Positions 33,779-42,180 of a stretch of 64,000 nucleotides of DNA are shown one piece after another. The stretch spans positions 53,057-117,056 of the forward strand of contig NZ_KB908090.1 of NCBI RefSeq assembly GCF_000382345.1, in the 5' to 3' direction. The stretch comes from Massilia niastensis DSM 21313 (lineage in GTDB: Bacteria; Pseudomonadota; Gammaproteobacteria; Burkholderiales; Burkholderiaceae_D). Each line of letters opens with the position of its first letter. Position 1 is the first letter of the stretch. The notes under the pieces are model-generated. The model searched no databases. It had not been told where the DNA came from and saw only the letters and a list, made by a program, of their open reading frames with translations. A program made the position numbers and the translations under genes.

Positions 33779-34166
33779 CGACCAACTCCTAAATTGCACG
33801 TCTGGAAAGCTCCGGCGATGAGGCTACCACGACGCTGAATGTCTCGACAACTTTTCTTTGTAATGAAATCAACAGCTGATTCAGCCCAACATTAACGCTT
33901 TTCTGGCGTTTATGACAAGTAACATTGTTGTAATTTCTGTCATGTTGCGTAAGTGCATATGACATATCAAACGGCATTTTCATAGGAGAAACCAAACTTC
34001 ATTTTGGCAACCATTTCAAAAAGAAAATTTCCGTTGTTAAAATTTATTACAAATTTGTTGTTGCCGTTGATATATTAATTGACAACCTGAAATCGTTCAG
34101 GTGCCAGAGCGAAGCTCGCCCCGCCTTACCAGGCGCGAATAAGACCCAACCAATAAAGGCAGAAAC
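33779..34166. other. AT-rich divergent regulatory region
   Basis: These 388 bases separate the secretion operon (leftward) from the PEP-CTERM and subtilase genes (rightward). GC content is far below the flanking genes, with long A/T runs around 34020-34080. No gene is supported. It should contain promoters for both directions; the one clear symmetric element is the 18-bp dyad at 34085-34102. Confidence 0.6.
34085..34102. promoter_or_regulatory. 18-bp dyad resembling a lux-type box
   Basis: ACCTGAA-ATCG-TTCAGGT is a perfect inverted repeat 65 bp before the PEP-CTERM gene start. The outer ACCTG/CAGGT pair is the same as in LuxR-family boxes, with slightly shorter spacing (eight rather than ten bases). 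It could equally be a hairpin in the leader. The function is inferred only. Confidence 0.45.
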
Positions 34167-34925
34167 ATGACTCGGAAAACGCAAAACGTCTTACCGTCCG
34201 TGATGTCCAACGGCTCTTTCAAGAAACTGTGCTGCGCCCTGCTCGGCGCGGCGGCCATCGCGGCCCCGGCCCAGGCCGCCAAGATCGGCTTCGAAGGCTA
34301 TAACGGCCCGGTAGGCGGCGGCGAAGCCTGGAACGAAGGCGGCTTCAGCCTCGGCTTCTTCGCCAACACGGCGGACGGCGGCATCGGGAGCTATGTGGGT
34401 GAATTCGTCAACGGCGCGGATCCCAGCTATTGCGTGGGCATGGCCTGCCCGGTCAACAATCCCGGCAACTACTACGCGGCACTGAACGACAGCTACATCG
34501 ACATCGTCTCGCGCACCAACGACCAGAAATTCAAGATCAAGGGCTTCGACGCCAGCTTCATCGGCGCCAATCCGTCGCTCGGCGGCTACCCGGCCGTCGC
34601 CGGCCTGCTGCGCATCCAGGGCATCCTCGCCAGCGGCGCCTCGGTGATCCAGACCTACCAGCTGAACGGCCCGACCGCGGCCGGCTTCCAGTTCGGCCAC
34701 TTCAACACCAGCGGCGCCTTCGCGAATGCGGAATTCGTCGAGGCCCTGGTGTTCGGCTTCACTTGCAATACGAGCGGCAATTGCTTCGCGTTCCAGACCA
34801 ACCAGGGCCAGTTCGGCATCGACAACCTGGACATCACCGCGGTGCCTGAACCGGGCAGCCTCCCGATCCTCGGTCTCGGCCTGATGGGCCTGATCGCCAC
34901 CGCCCGCCGCCGCAAAGCCGCTTGA
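34167..34925 (+). CDS. PEP-CTERM sorting domain protein
   Basis: This 252-residue secreted protein has a signal peptide (hydrophobic core CCALLGAAAIAAPAQA) and a C-terminal sorting signal: VPEPGS, a hydrophobic helix (LPILGLGLMGLIAT) and the basic end ARRRKAA. Exosortase systems recognise and process such tails at the cell surface, often in exopolysaccharide producers. Four cysteines lie in the mature part (CVGMAC and CNTSGNC). The start at 34167 has AAAGG seven bases before it. The subtilase gene follows after 29 bp, probably in the same transcript. Confidence 0.88.
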   Translation: MTRKTQNVLPSVMSNGSFKKLCCALLGAAAIAAPAQAAKIGFEGYNGPVGGGEAWNEGGFSLGFFANTADGGIGSYVGEFVNGADPSYCVGMACPVNNPGNYYAALNDSYIDIVSRTNDQKFKIKGFDASFIGANPSLGGYPAVAGLLRIQGILASGASVIQTYQLNGPTAAGFQFGHFNTSGAFANAEFVEALVFGFTCNTSGNCFAFQTNQGQFGIDNLDITAVPEPGSLPILGLGLMGLIATARRRKAA

Positions 34926-34954
34926 ACAGTGACCCGAACAAGGAAAACAACAAC

Positions 34955-37900
34955 ATGAAACTCCGTCCACTTTCCGCAGCGGTACTGTTCGTCCTGGCCG
35001 GCATGGCCGCCTCGGTGCAGGCCGACGACGTTCGCCGTCCGTATATCGTCCAACTGGCCGACAAGCCGATCGCCTCCTACACCGGCGACATCAGCGGCAT
35101 GCCGGCGACCCAGCCGGCGCCGGGCCACCGCCTCGACATCGACTCGGCCAACGTCCAGCTGTACAACGGCTACCTGGACCAGAAGCAGGCGCTGGTGCGC
35201 GCCACCGTGGCCGACGCCCCGGTGCTGCACAACTACAGCGTGGTGCTGAACGGCTTCGCCGCCATGCTGACCGACGCCGAAGTGCGCCAGCTGATGGCGC
35301 GCAGCGACGTCTCGGCCGTCACGCTGGACACGCCGCGCCAGCTGACCACCACCTTCACCCCGGGCTTCCTGGGCCTCGACAAGGAAGGCGGCCTGTGGAG
35401 CAAGCTGCAGGGCAAGACCAACGCCGGCGAAGACATCATCATCGGCATCGTCGACGGCGGCGTCTGGCCTGAGCACCTGTCCTACGCCGACCGCGTCGAC
35501 AGCAACGGCAAGCCGACCTTCGACAACAGCGCCACCCTCGCCTACAACGCCCCGCCGTCGCGCTGGAAAGGCGCCTGCGAGAGCGGCGAAGGCTTCACCA
35601 CCGCCAACTGCAACAACAAGCTGGTCGGCGCGCGCTACTTCGACACCACTTTCCGCCAGTCGGGCCGCACCCACCACTGGACCGAATTCCAGTCCTCGCC
35701 GCGCGACTCCATCGGCGGCGCGGTGGGCGAAGGCGGCCACGGCACCCACACCTCGACCACCGCCGGCGGCAATGCCGGCGCCGACGTGACCATCGGCGGC
35801 ATCGCCCTTGGCCCGATGTCGGGCATGGCGCCGCGCGCGCGCCTCGCGTCCTACAAGGTGTGCTGGACCTACGACGAGCCGGCCGAACCGAACGGCGCCA
35901 AGAATTCCTGCTTCGTCGGCGACAGCGTGGCGGCGATCGAGAAGGCCGTGGCCGACGGCGTCCACGTGATCAACTTCTCGATCAGCGGCGGCGCCTCGAT
36001 CACCGACCCGGTCGAACAGGCCTTCTTCAACGCCTCGAACGCCGGCGTGTTCGTCTCGGCTTCGGCCGGCAACGAAGGCCCGGGCAACACCGTGGCCCAC
36101 ATCAGCCCGTGGCAGGCGACCGTCGCGGCCTCGACCCACAACCGCGAACTGCAGGCCGACGTCATCCTGGGCAACGGCCAGAAGTACACCGGCGCCTCGA
36201 TGAACGCCGCGCCGCTGCCGAACGCCCCGATGATCCGCGCCGAGGACGCCGGCCTGCCGGGCGCCGACCCGGCCAAGGTCTCGCTGTGCTACCGCGCCAA
36301 CGACAACGGCGGCGTGGCGGTGCTGGATCCGGCCAAGGTGGCCGGCAAGATCGTGGTCTGCACCCGCGGCGTGACCGCGCGCGTCGACAAGAGCCTGGCG
36401 GTGAAGGAAGCCGGCGGCGTCGGCATGGTCCAGATCGATACCGGCGTCGGCCTGGTGGCCGAGGTGCACTCGGTCCCGACCGTGCACGTGAACGCCGCCG
36501 ACGGCGCCCTGATCAAGGCCTACGCCGCGACCGCGGGCGCCAACGCCGCGATGACCAAGTTCGTCAACGGCATCTCGGCCGCCAAGGCGCCGGTGGTGGC
36601 CAGCTTCTCGTCGCGCGGCCCGAACCGCTACGACGCCAACGTGCTCAAGCCGGACCTGGCTGCGCCGGGCGTGGACGTGATCGCCGGCGTGACCCCGGAA
36701 CTGACCGCGGCCCAGCGCGCCGACGTCATCAACGGCACCCTGACCCCGCCGGCCGCCTGGGCCGCCTACCAGGGCACCTCGATGGCGGCGCCGCACGTGG
36801 CCGGCATCGCCGCGCTGCTGCGCCAGTTGCACCCGACCTGGACCCCGGCGATGATCAAGTCGGCCATGATGACCAGCGGCACCGACACCTTCCCGGATGC
36901 GATCGCCTCGGGCGACACCCGCGGCATCCTGCCGTTCGGCCAGGGCGCGGGCCACGTCAACCCGAACGGCGCGGCCGATCCGGGCCTGGTCTACAACGCC
37001 ACCGAAGCCGACTACCGCAAGTACATGTGCGGCGCCGGCGTCGCCGCCCAATGCGCCGGCGGCACCATGGCCGGCTACAACCTGAACCTGCCGTCCATCG
37101 CCGTCGGCAACGTGCTCGGCTCGGTGACGGTCAACCGCTCGGTCACCAACGTCAGCAGCGTGGCCTCGACCTACAACGCGACCATCTCGGTCCCGGGCTA
37201 CACCGCCGTCGTCACCCCGGCCACCCTGGCGCTCGCACCGGGCCAGACCAAGCCGTTCACGGTCACCCTGACCCGCAATGGCGCGCCGGAAAACACCTGG
37301 CAGTACGGTTCGCTGACCTGGAAGGATGGCACCCACGTCGTGCGCAGCCCGGTGGTGGCGCGTTCGGGCAAGCCGATCATCGCCCCGACCTTCCTGCAGA
37401 GCGACCGCGCGTCGAGCAGCAAGCCGATCAGCATTTCGACCGGCTTCAGCGGCAAGCTGGTGTCGGTGATCGGCGGCCTGAAGGAGATCTCGCGCAACGC
37501 CTACAGCGTGGTCCAGGCGCCGTCCGGCTCGGTCGACAGCACCGCACTGGTGCAGGCCGCCTGCCGCGCCGCCGCGACCGGCGTGCACATCGTGCCGGTC
37601 ACGGTGCCGGCCGGCACCGTGGTGGCGCAGTTCGAACTGTTCGACCGCGACACCACGGGCAACGGCAAGGACGACCTCGACCTGGCCCTGCTGAACCCGG
37701 CCGGCAACCTGGTTGCCTACTCCGGCAACGGCACGTCGAACGAGCTGATCTCGCTCAGCTCGCCGGCAGCCGGCACCTACAAGGTGTGCACGGTCGGCTA
37801 CAAGGCGTCGAATGGCAGCAGCGTCGACTTCACGCTGTCGTCGGCAGTCGTGTCCTCGGCTGACAAGGGCGGCAACTTCAAGGTGCTGGCGCCGGCCAAC

Positions 37901-38098
37901 GTGTACGCAGGCAGCACGGCGACGATCAACACCAGCTGGTCGGGCCTGGCAAGCGGCAAGCGCTACCTCGGCGGCTTCCAGCTGCTGGATCCGAACAAGG
38001 CTGTCGCCTCGACCACCGTTATCCAGGTCGAGACCAACAACCCGGTTCCGCTGGGCGAACCGGTGGCCAAGTCGGCGCCGAAGGATACCGGCAAGTAA
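34955..38098 (+). CDS. secreted S8 subtilase of the plant (cucumisin-like) type
   Basis: This 1047-residue serine protease has a signal peptide (1-23), an I9 propeptide (about 28-125) and the S8 catalytic domain with Asp167 (GIVDGGVWPEH), His262 (GHGTH), Asn373 (SAGNEGPG) and Ser609 (GTSMAAPHVAG). A PA domain is inserted in the catalytic domain (about 415-540). A fibronectin III-like domain (about 710-790) and a C-terminal PPC-like domain follow. The stretches FSSRGPN and GAGHVNPNGAADPGLVYN are typical of plant subtilases. It has no PEP-CTERM tail. The ATG at 34955 follows AAGGAAAA. It is a likely type II secretion substrate. Confidence 0.92.
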   Translation: MKLRPLSAAVLFVLAGMAASVQADDVRRPYIVQLADKPIASYTGDISGMPATQPAPGHRLDIDSANVQLYNGYLDQKQALVRATVADAPVLHNYSVVLNGFAAMLTDAEVRQLMARSDVSAVTLDTPRQLTTTFTPGFLGLDKEGGLWSKLQGKTNAGEDIIIGIVDGGVWPEHLSYADRVDSNGKPTFDNSATLAYNAPPSRWKGACESGEGFTTANCNNKLVGARYFDTTFRQSGRTHHWTEFQSSPRDSIGGAVGEGGHGTHTSTTAGGNAGADVTIGGIALGPMSGMAPRARLASYKVCWTYDEPAEPNGAKNSCFVGDSVAAIEKAVADGVHVINFSISGGASITDPVEQAFFNASNAGVFVSASAGNEGPGNTVAHISPWQATVAASTHNRELQADVILGNGQKYTGASMNAAPLPNAPMIRAEDAGLPGADPAKVSLCYRANDNGGVAVLDPAKVAGKIVVCTRGVTARVDKSLAVKEAGGVGMVQIDTGVGLVAEVHSVPTVHVNAADGALIKAYAATAGANAAMTKFVNGISAAKAPVVASFSSRGPNRYDANVLKPDLAAPGVDVIAGVTPELTAAQRADVINGTLTPPAAWAAYQGTSMAAPHVAGIAALLRQLHPTWTPAMIKSAMMTSGTDTFPDAIASGDTRGILPFGQGAGHVNPNGAADPGLVYNATEADYRKYMCGAGVAAQCAGGTMAGYNLNLPSIAVGNVLGSVTVNRSVTNVSSVASTYNATISVPGYTAVVTPATLALAPGQTKPFTVTLTRNGAPENTWQYGSLTWKDGTHVVRSPVVARSGKPIIAPTFLQSDRASSSKPISISTGFSGKLVSVIGGLKEISRNAYSVVQAPSGSVDSTALVQAACRAAATGVHIVPVTVPAGTVVAQFELFDRDTTGNGKDDLDLALLNPAGNLVAYSGNGTSNELISLSSPAAGTYKVCTVGYKASNGSSVDFTLSSAVVSSADKGGNFKVLAPANVYAGSTATINTSWSGLASGKRYLGGFQLLDPNKAVASTTVIQVETNNPVPLGEPVAKSAPKDTGK

Positions 38099-38132
38099 TC
38101 GGGGCGGGGCGCGAGCCCCGCTGAGGTGGACG

Positions 38133-38160
38133 ACTGCGCGCTTCTGCGCGCAGTTTTTAT
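38133..38160 (+). terminator. intrinsic terminator of the subtilase operon
   Basis: ACTGCGCGC-TTCT-GCGCGCAGT forms a nine-bp stem followed by TTTTAT. A smaller GGGGC/GCCCC hairpin precedes it at about 38102-38119. Confidence 0.87.
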
Positions 38161-38244
38161 TTGGGCTGGAGCGGCGTGGAGCTCATTGTTGCCTGAGCAG
38201 GCGCTTCATGCCAGTATGAAGTTTTGACCAGCCAGGATGCGTAG

Positions 38245-38757
38245 ATGATCGAGTTGAGCAGCCCACGATGGCATGAACTGCAGCATGCGTATGGAAAGGC
38301 CACCGATATTCCGGGACTCCTGGCGCAGTTGCAGGACCTGCCGGACGGCGAAGGCGATGCCGAGCCATGGTTCAGCCTCTGGAGTGCGCTGGCCCACCAG
38401 GGCGACGTCTACCCGGCGTCCTTCGCGGCGGTTCCGCATGTGATCGATGCCTTGTCCCGGTCACCGGAGACCGCGGGCGAGGTGTACTTCCATTTTCCGG
38501 CGTGGGTCGACATCTGCCGGCACAAGAACCAGGTCGAGATCCCTGCCGACCTCCGGCAATCCTACGTCGATGCGATGTCACGCCTTCCCGGCTTGCTGGC
38601 GCAGGCTTCCGGCCGACCCTGGGACACGGCGTTTGCGGCATGCGCGCTGGCCGCGACGGCTGCGGCCAAAGGGCAGCCTCAGCTTGCGGAAGTCTTGCTC
38701 GAGATGTCGTCACCGGAAGCCGTGAACGAGTTTCTGGAATGGTCGTATGAGCGCTAG
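38245..38757 (+). CDS. hypothetical protein, HEAT-like helical
   Basis: This 170-residue soluble protein has no signal peptide. It is mostly helical, with an acidic N-terminal half and the segment WFSLWSALAHQGDVYPASFAAVPHV. Proteins with this segment occur as conserved hypotheticals in many proteobacteria, sometimes beside immunity-type genes, but I know of no assigned function. It stands alone between the subtilase terminator and a convergent lipoprotein gene. Confidence 0.7.
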   Translation: MIELSSPRWHELQHAYGKATDIPGLLAQLQDLPDGEGDAEPWFSLWSALAHQGDVYPASFAAVPHVIDALSRSPETAGEVYFHFPAWVDICRHKNQVEIPADLRQSYVDAMSRLPGLLAQASGRPWDTAFAACALAATAAAKGQPQLAEVLLEMSSPEAVNEFLEWSYER

Positions 38758-38853
38758 CCGCTGCAAGAAAAACCCGGGAACAGTACGGAAGTGCCTGGCG
38801 CCACTGAGGAGTCATGGCGCCACGACTCGCGCTTGCGCCAAGCCGGGTTTTCC

Positions 38854-39273
38854 TTAGCGGGCCGACTCCGCGGCGCCCAGCTGGCAGGTGCCGGCCACGC
38901 ACACCGCGCCCGGATCGGGCATGTAGCGGCAGATCGACATCTCGCCGCTCCTGGCGATCGCGGCCTGGCGATCGGCCTTGTAGCGCTCGCCGAGTTCGTT
39001 CATCTGCTTTTCATTGGCACGCAGGGTCGAATAGGCCAGGTAGTCGCTCGGGCCGCCGCAGGCCAGCGCGCCCAGCGGCAGGCTGCGGCATTGGCCGTTG
39101 TCGTTGCAGCTGGCGTCCTTGGCCAGGGCGCGGATCTGGGCCAGCGTGTCGCCCGGCGCGCTCGCGGCTGGTGCGGCTGCCGGCGGCCTGGCCTCGGCCT
39201 TGCGCTTGGGATCCTGCGCCTGGGTCGTGCAGGCGGCGCAGCCGATGAGAAGGATGAGCAGGAGTTTTCGCAT
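38854..39273 (-). CDS. small cysteine-rich lipoprotein, function unknown
   Basis: This 139-residue protein begins MRKLLLILLIGC, a lipoprotein signal with the lipobox LIGC (Cys12). An Ala/Pro-rich linker (about 22-42) leads to a domain with six cysteines (CNDNGQC, ACGG, ICRYM, VCVAGTC), probably disulfide-bonded in the periplasm. The ATG at 39273 is preferred because it begins the signal peptide; the frame is open 45 codons further up. No function is recognised. Confidence 0.75.
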   Translation of the reverse strand: MRKLLLILLIGCAACTTQAQDPKRKAEARPPAAAPAASAPGDTLAQIRALAKDASCNDNGQCRSLPLGALACGGPSDYLAYSTLRANEKQMNELGERYKADRQAAIARSGEMSICRYMPDPGAVCVAGTCQLGAAESAR

Positions 39274-39586
39274 GCCGCCATCTTCGCGCCCCGCGCCGGT
39301 GTGGTCAAGCGAATCACACTTGCCGGACTGTCCATGCTTCGTCAAGCACCTGTTGCGCCAATGTCGCGCCGGCGCTACGGCCGCGTCAGGGTGTCTTAAA
39401 TTTTCCATAGAGAATCTTTTATTTCCCTGGTGACAGGCGATCTAATTGTTCTTAATTCTCAGCAACTTCGTTTATTTTTATTTCATTGTTACAATATTTT
39501 CGCCCTGATAACGAAAAAAATTGTGCACTGGAAAAATTTACTCACTACAATAGGACCCGTTATCGACGAGCTTGCTTTAAATCATC
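39274..39586. other. AT-rich divergent intergenic region
   Basis: These 313 bases lie between two divergent lipoprotein genes and hold no gene. The section 39400-39586 is strongly AT-rich. A possible rightward promoter has TACAAT at about 39545-39550 with a weak TTGTGC 19 bases upstream. Confidence 0.4.
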
Positions 39587-39928
39587 ATGACCTACTCCAG
39601 CCTCCGCACCGTTTCCGCCCTCGCACTTGCCGCCCTGCTGACCGCTTGCGGCGCAGGCCAACAAGATGTCCAGGCGCCGGCCAGCCTGGCCACGGTAGTG
39701 TCCAGCAGCGCGTCGAACCGGGATGCCGGCCCCACCGCCAGCGCCTCCAGCGCGGCCGCCGCCCCTGCCGCGAGCGCCCCTGTCGCCAGCGTCGCCAGCG
39801 CCAACATGCCGGTGGCGGATTGCGAGCCGGAAGGCTGCAGCAGCCTGCGCATCATCGACGGCAATGCCGAAGCCTACCGCATCGATGCGCAACGCCGCGC
39901 CAGCGAAGGCGACCTGGCGAATACCTGA
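39587..39928 (+). CDS. small Ala/Ser-rich lipoprotein, function unknown
   Basis: This 113-residue protein has a lipoprotein signal (LAALLTAC, Cys21), a low-complexity Ala/Ser/Val linker (about 30-75) and a short conserved-looking tail with two cysteines (CEPEGC) and SSLRIIDGNAEAYRIDAQRRA. It converges on the LuxR-type regulator gene 24 bp away. No function is recognised. Confidence 0.68.
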   Translation: MTYSSLRTVSALALAALLTACGAGQQDVQAPASLATVVSSSASNRDAGPTASASSAAAAPAASAPVASVASANMPVADCEPEGCSSLRIIDGNAEAYRIDAQRRASEGDLANT

Positions 39929-39952
39929 TCTCCCGGGACGCCGCGCGTCCCG

Positions 39953-40681
39953 TCACAACAGGCGCAGCTCCAGGCAGCGCGCCACCGCGTGGGCCCGGTT
40001 GGCCACGCCCAGCACCCGATACACGCGCTGCAGGTGGTTCTTCACCGTCAGCGCGCTGATACCCAGCAGTTCCGCCACTTCCTCGTTGGTGCATCCTTCG
40101 CGCACCCGCTCCAGGACCGCCACTTCCCTGCCGCTGAGCGCACGCGCCGGCCTGACGCCGCCGAGGCGGCCGCCCGCGGGCATGCGCAGCAGCGCCAGGT
40201 GCAGGTAGGGCATCAGCAGTTGCAGGAAATACGCATGGCGCGCGCCCGGCCGGAACGGCAGGCCGAACAGCGCGAACACGGTCGCGGCCCCCTCGCGCGC
40301 CGCGCTGCCATGCACCAGCACATTCTCGAAGCCGCTGCTGCGCAGCAGGCTGCGGCAGGATGCCAGCGGCCCTCCCCCTTCCTGGACCTCGAGCGTGGCG
40401 GGCTCGGCGCGGCCGGCGCGCCAGGCCTGGGCCAGCAAGGGCCCCAGGGCCTGGCGCAGCATGCCCAGCGAGGTTCCGTCCAGCACCGCCCGGTGCAGGC
40501 ATTCGCTGCGCTGGACCTGGCCGGAGCCGTCGAGCTGCATGCACAGCAGCACTTCATGCGGCAGCAAGGCCTGCAGCGGTCCCTGCGCCCACAGGAACAG
40601 CTGGCGCAGGTCGGCCAGCTCCACCCCGGATTCGATGGTGCGCAGCAGGTATTCCTGCTCCAGCTTGCTGAGAATCACCAT
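39953..40681 (-). CDS. epsA: LuxR-type regulator resembling EpsA of exosortase/EPS loci
   Basis: This 242-residue protein has an N-terminal domain of unknown ligand and a C-terminal LuxR helix-turn-helix (about 178-236: LSGREVAVLERVREGCTNEEVAELLGISALTVKNHL, quoted in parts). Size and arrangement fit the EpsA family known from PEP-CTERM/exopolysaccharide loci. The nearby PEP-CTERM, TIGR03790 and polysaccharide genes support this, but an ordinary LuxR-family regulator is possible. The ATG at 40681 overlaps the end of the response regulator gene by seven bases, so both are one operon. Confidence 0.65.
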   Translation of the reverse strand: MVILSKLEQEYLLRTIESGVELADLRQLFLWAQGPLQALLPHEVLLCMQLDGSGQVQRSECLHRAVLDGTSLGMLRQALGPLLAQAWRAGRAEPATLEVQEGGGPLASCRSLLRSSGFENVLVHGSAAREGAATVFALFGLPFRPGARHAYFLQLLMPYLHLALLRMPAGGRLGGVRPARALSGREVAVLERVREGCTNEEVAELLGISALTVKNHLQRVYRVLGVANRAHAVARCLELRLL

Positions 40682-41412
40682 GCCGGCGCCGGGGCCGCCG
40701 ACGGCCAGCCGAGGCGCGCGTGGGCGTTCCAGGCGACGAAGCGGTAGCCGGTGCCGCGCACGGTCTCGATATGGCGCTGGTGGCCGCTGGCCTGGAGCGC
40801 GTTGCGCAGCCGCCCCACGTGGGTGTCGACGGTGCGCTCGTCGAGTACGGCGTGGCGGCCCCACACCATGTCCAGCAGCTGCGAGCGCGTATGGACGCGC
40901 TCCGGATGGTGCATCAGGAAATTCAGCAGGCGGAATTCGACGGGACCGAGCGCGATCTGGCGCGTCCCGGCCATGACGCGCTGGGTGCCCGGGTCGAGCC
41001 GCAGGCCGGCCAGCTGGATCGTGTCGCTGGACGCCTGCGCGCTGCGGCGGCGCAGCACCGCCCCCATGCGCGCCAGCAGTTCGCGCGGGCTGAAGGGCTT
41101 GGTGAGATAGTCGTCGGCGCCGGATTCGAGCGCCAGCACCTTGTCCGGCTCGGCGGCGCGCGCGCTCAGCATGATGAGCGGCAGCTCGCGCGTCCGGGCG
41201 GCGGCGCGCAGGCGCCGCACCAGGGTTTCCCCGCTCTGGCCGTCGAGGTCCCATTCCAGCACCAGCATGTCCGGCAACTGCTCGTCGAGCAGCACCAGCG
41301 CCGATTCCGCGTCCGCACAGCAGCGCACGCGGTGGCCGGCACTGCTCAGGTTTTGCGTCAGCAACTGCTGGGTGAAGAGATCGGGATCGACCACGAATAC
41401 TTGGGCTGACAT
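40675..41412 (-). CDS. OmpR/PhoB-family response regulator with altered phosphorylation site
   Basis: This 245-residue protein has a receiver domain (1-115) and a winged-helix DNA-binding domain (about 130-228, with RTVDTHVGRLRNAL and GTGYRFV). In the receiver, the position of the phosphoacceptor Asp53 of PhoB is Glu53 (LVLEWDLDG), and the acidic pair is D9-P10 instead of E9-D10. The lysine of the LTKPF motif is kept. It may therefore act without phosphorylation. No histidine kinase is encoded nearby. A 24-bp dyad lies 53 bp upstream, and the next gene is the EpsA-like regulator. Confidence 0.85.
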   Translation of the reverse strand: MSAQVFVVDPDLFTQQLLTQNLSSAGHRVRCCADAESALVLLDEQLPDMLVLEWDLDGQSGETLVRRLRAAARTRELPLIMLSARAAEPDKVLALESGADDYLTKPFSPRELLARMGAVLRRRSAQASSDTIQLAGLRLDPGTQRVMAGTRQIALGPVEFRLLNFLMHHPERVHTRSQLLDMVWGRHAVLDERTVDTHVGRLRNALQASGHQRHIETVRGTGYRFVAWNAHARLGWPSAAPAPAW

Positions 41413-41464
41413 GGGACACTATGTCTGTATGACAATGGTCCGACTATGCCGCAAGCCATGCCAG

Positions 41465-41488
41465 CTGAACAATACAATTTCTGTTCAG
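41465..41488. promoter_or_regulatory. inverted repeat upstream of the response regulator gene
   Basis: CTGAACA and TGTTCAG are separated by ten bases in the AT-rich leader region 53-76 bp before the response regulator start. This is a normal spacing for a dimer binding adjacent turns of DNA. The CTGAA/TTCAG halves also occur in the dyad at 34085-34102, with spacing shorter by ten bases. Confidence 0.4.
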
Positions 41489-41522
41489 AATTAAGACAAT
41501 TCGTGAATAAATGATACAAATG

Positions 41523-41550
41523 AAAACACCTGCCCTTAGGCAGGTGTTTT
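41523..41550 (-). terminator. intrinsic terminator of the 41.6-kb PEP-CTERM gene
   Basis: A perfect 12-bp stem, AAAACACCTGCC with its complement, and a four-base loop ends in TTTT on the minus strand, 30 bases after the stop. Symmetric A/T flanks would allow use in both directions. Confidence 0.85.
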
Positions 41551-41579
41551 CGGCATGGATCAGTACCCGTGGAGGCGTC

Positions 41580-42170
41580 TCAGCGGCGCAGCTGGAAACG
41601 GCGGGTCGAGCCGATCAGCAGCAGTCCGGTGGCAAGCAGCAGCCAGTCCGACGGTTCCGGAATCTCGGTATGGTTCACCAGGTCCCTGGCCACGACCTCG
41701 ACCACGGCCGGCAGGCCCGGCGCCACATCGATCGTGAACAGGTTGTCGGCGGCGCCCAGGTAGGCGTCCATGGCGTCGTTGAACAGCGCCACGCTGAACA
41801 GCAGGCCATGCTCGCCTTCGGGAACCTCGATGCGCACGTCGAAGCTGAACAGGCCGCCGAAGTTCACCTGCTGGTCGAAGAAGTTCCATTCCTCGGTATT
41901 GCGCAGCTTCACGCCATTCACGATATCGCCGCTGGCGCCGCCCAGGGTGAGGCTGCCGGCCAGGAAGTCGCCCGTGAAGTTGTCGACATGGGCGAAGCCG
42001 GCCACGTCGCCGCGCCCGTTCAGGCCCAGGTCGAGGAAGCCGGTGCTGCCGGCGAAGGCTGAGGTGTCGACCGACACGCGGTAGATCGGACCGGCCAGCG
42101 CGGCCGGAGCGCCGCTGGCGATGGCGAGCGCCAGCAGGGCGCGCAGGAAGAGTGCTTGGATGTTGAACAT
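41580..42170 (-). CDS. PEP-CTERM sorting domain protein (NF038129-like)
   Basis: This 196-residue secreted protein has a signal peptide (1-26, ending ALA) and a beta-rich domain without cysteines (YRVSVDTSAFAGSTGFLDL). The C-terminal signal is IPEPSDW, a hydrophobic helix (LLLATGLLLIG) and the basic end RRFQLRR. The tail differs from the VPEPGS type at 34.9 kb, which may reflect a different exosortase class. It lies 10 bp after the nuclease gene, so both may be one transcript ending at the terminator at 41523-41550. Confidence 0.85.
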   Translation of the reverse strand: MFNIQALFLRALLALAIASGAPAALAGPIYRVSVDTSAFAGSTGFLDLGLNGRGDVAGFAHVDNFTGDFLAGSLTLGGASGDIVNGVKLRNTEEWNFFDQQVNFGGLFSFDVRIEVPEGEHGLLFSVALFNDAMDAYLGAADNLFTIDVAPGLPAVVEVVARDLVNHTEIPEPSDWLLLATGLLLIGSTRRFQLRR

Positions 42171-42180
42171 GGCGGTTTCC

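Noticed and set aside
34136..34146. AATAAGACCC before the PEP-CTERM gene as a third copy of the isocitrate dehydrogenase operator
   Set aside because: Only the AAGAC half-site matches and there is no dyad; chance occurrence is likely.
34655..37588. 977-codon minus-strand frame opposite the subtilase gene
   Set aside because: Composition is dominated by Gly, Arg, Val and His, without motifs; the subtilase on the plus strand has an intact catalytic triad.
40675..41412. Asp55 as an alternative phosphoacceptor of the response regulator
   Set aside because: It is two residues past the structural position of the acceptor; kept only as a test that could refute the altered-site finding.
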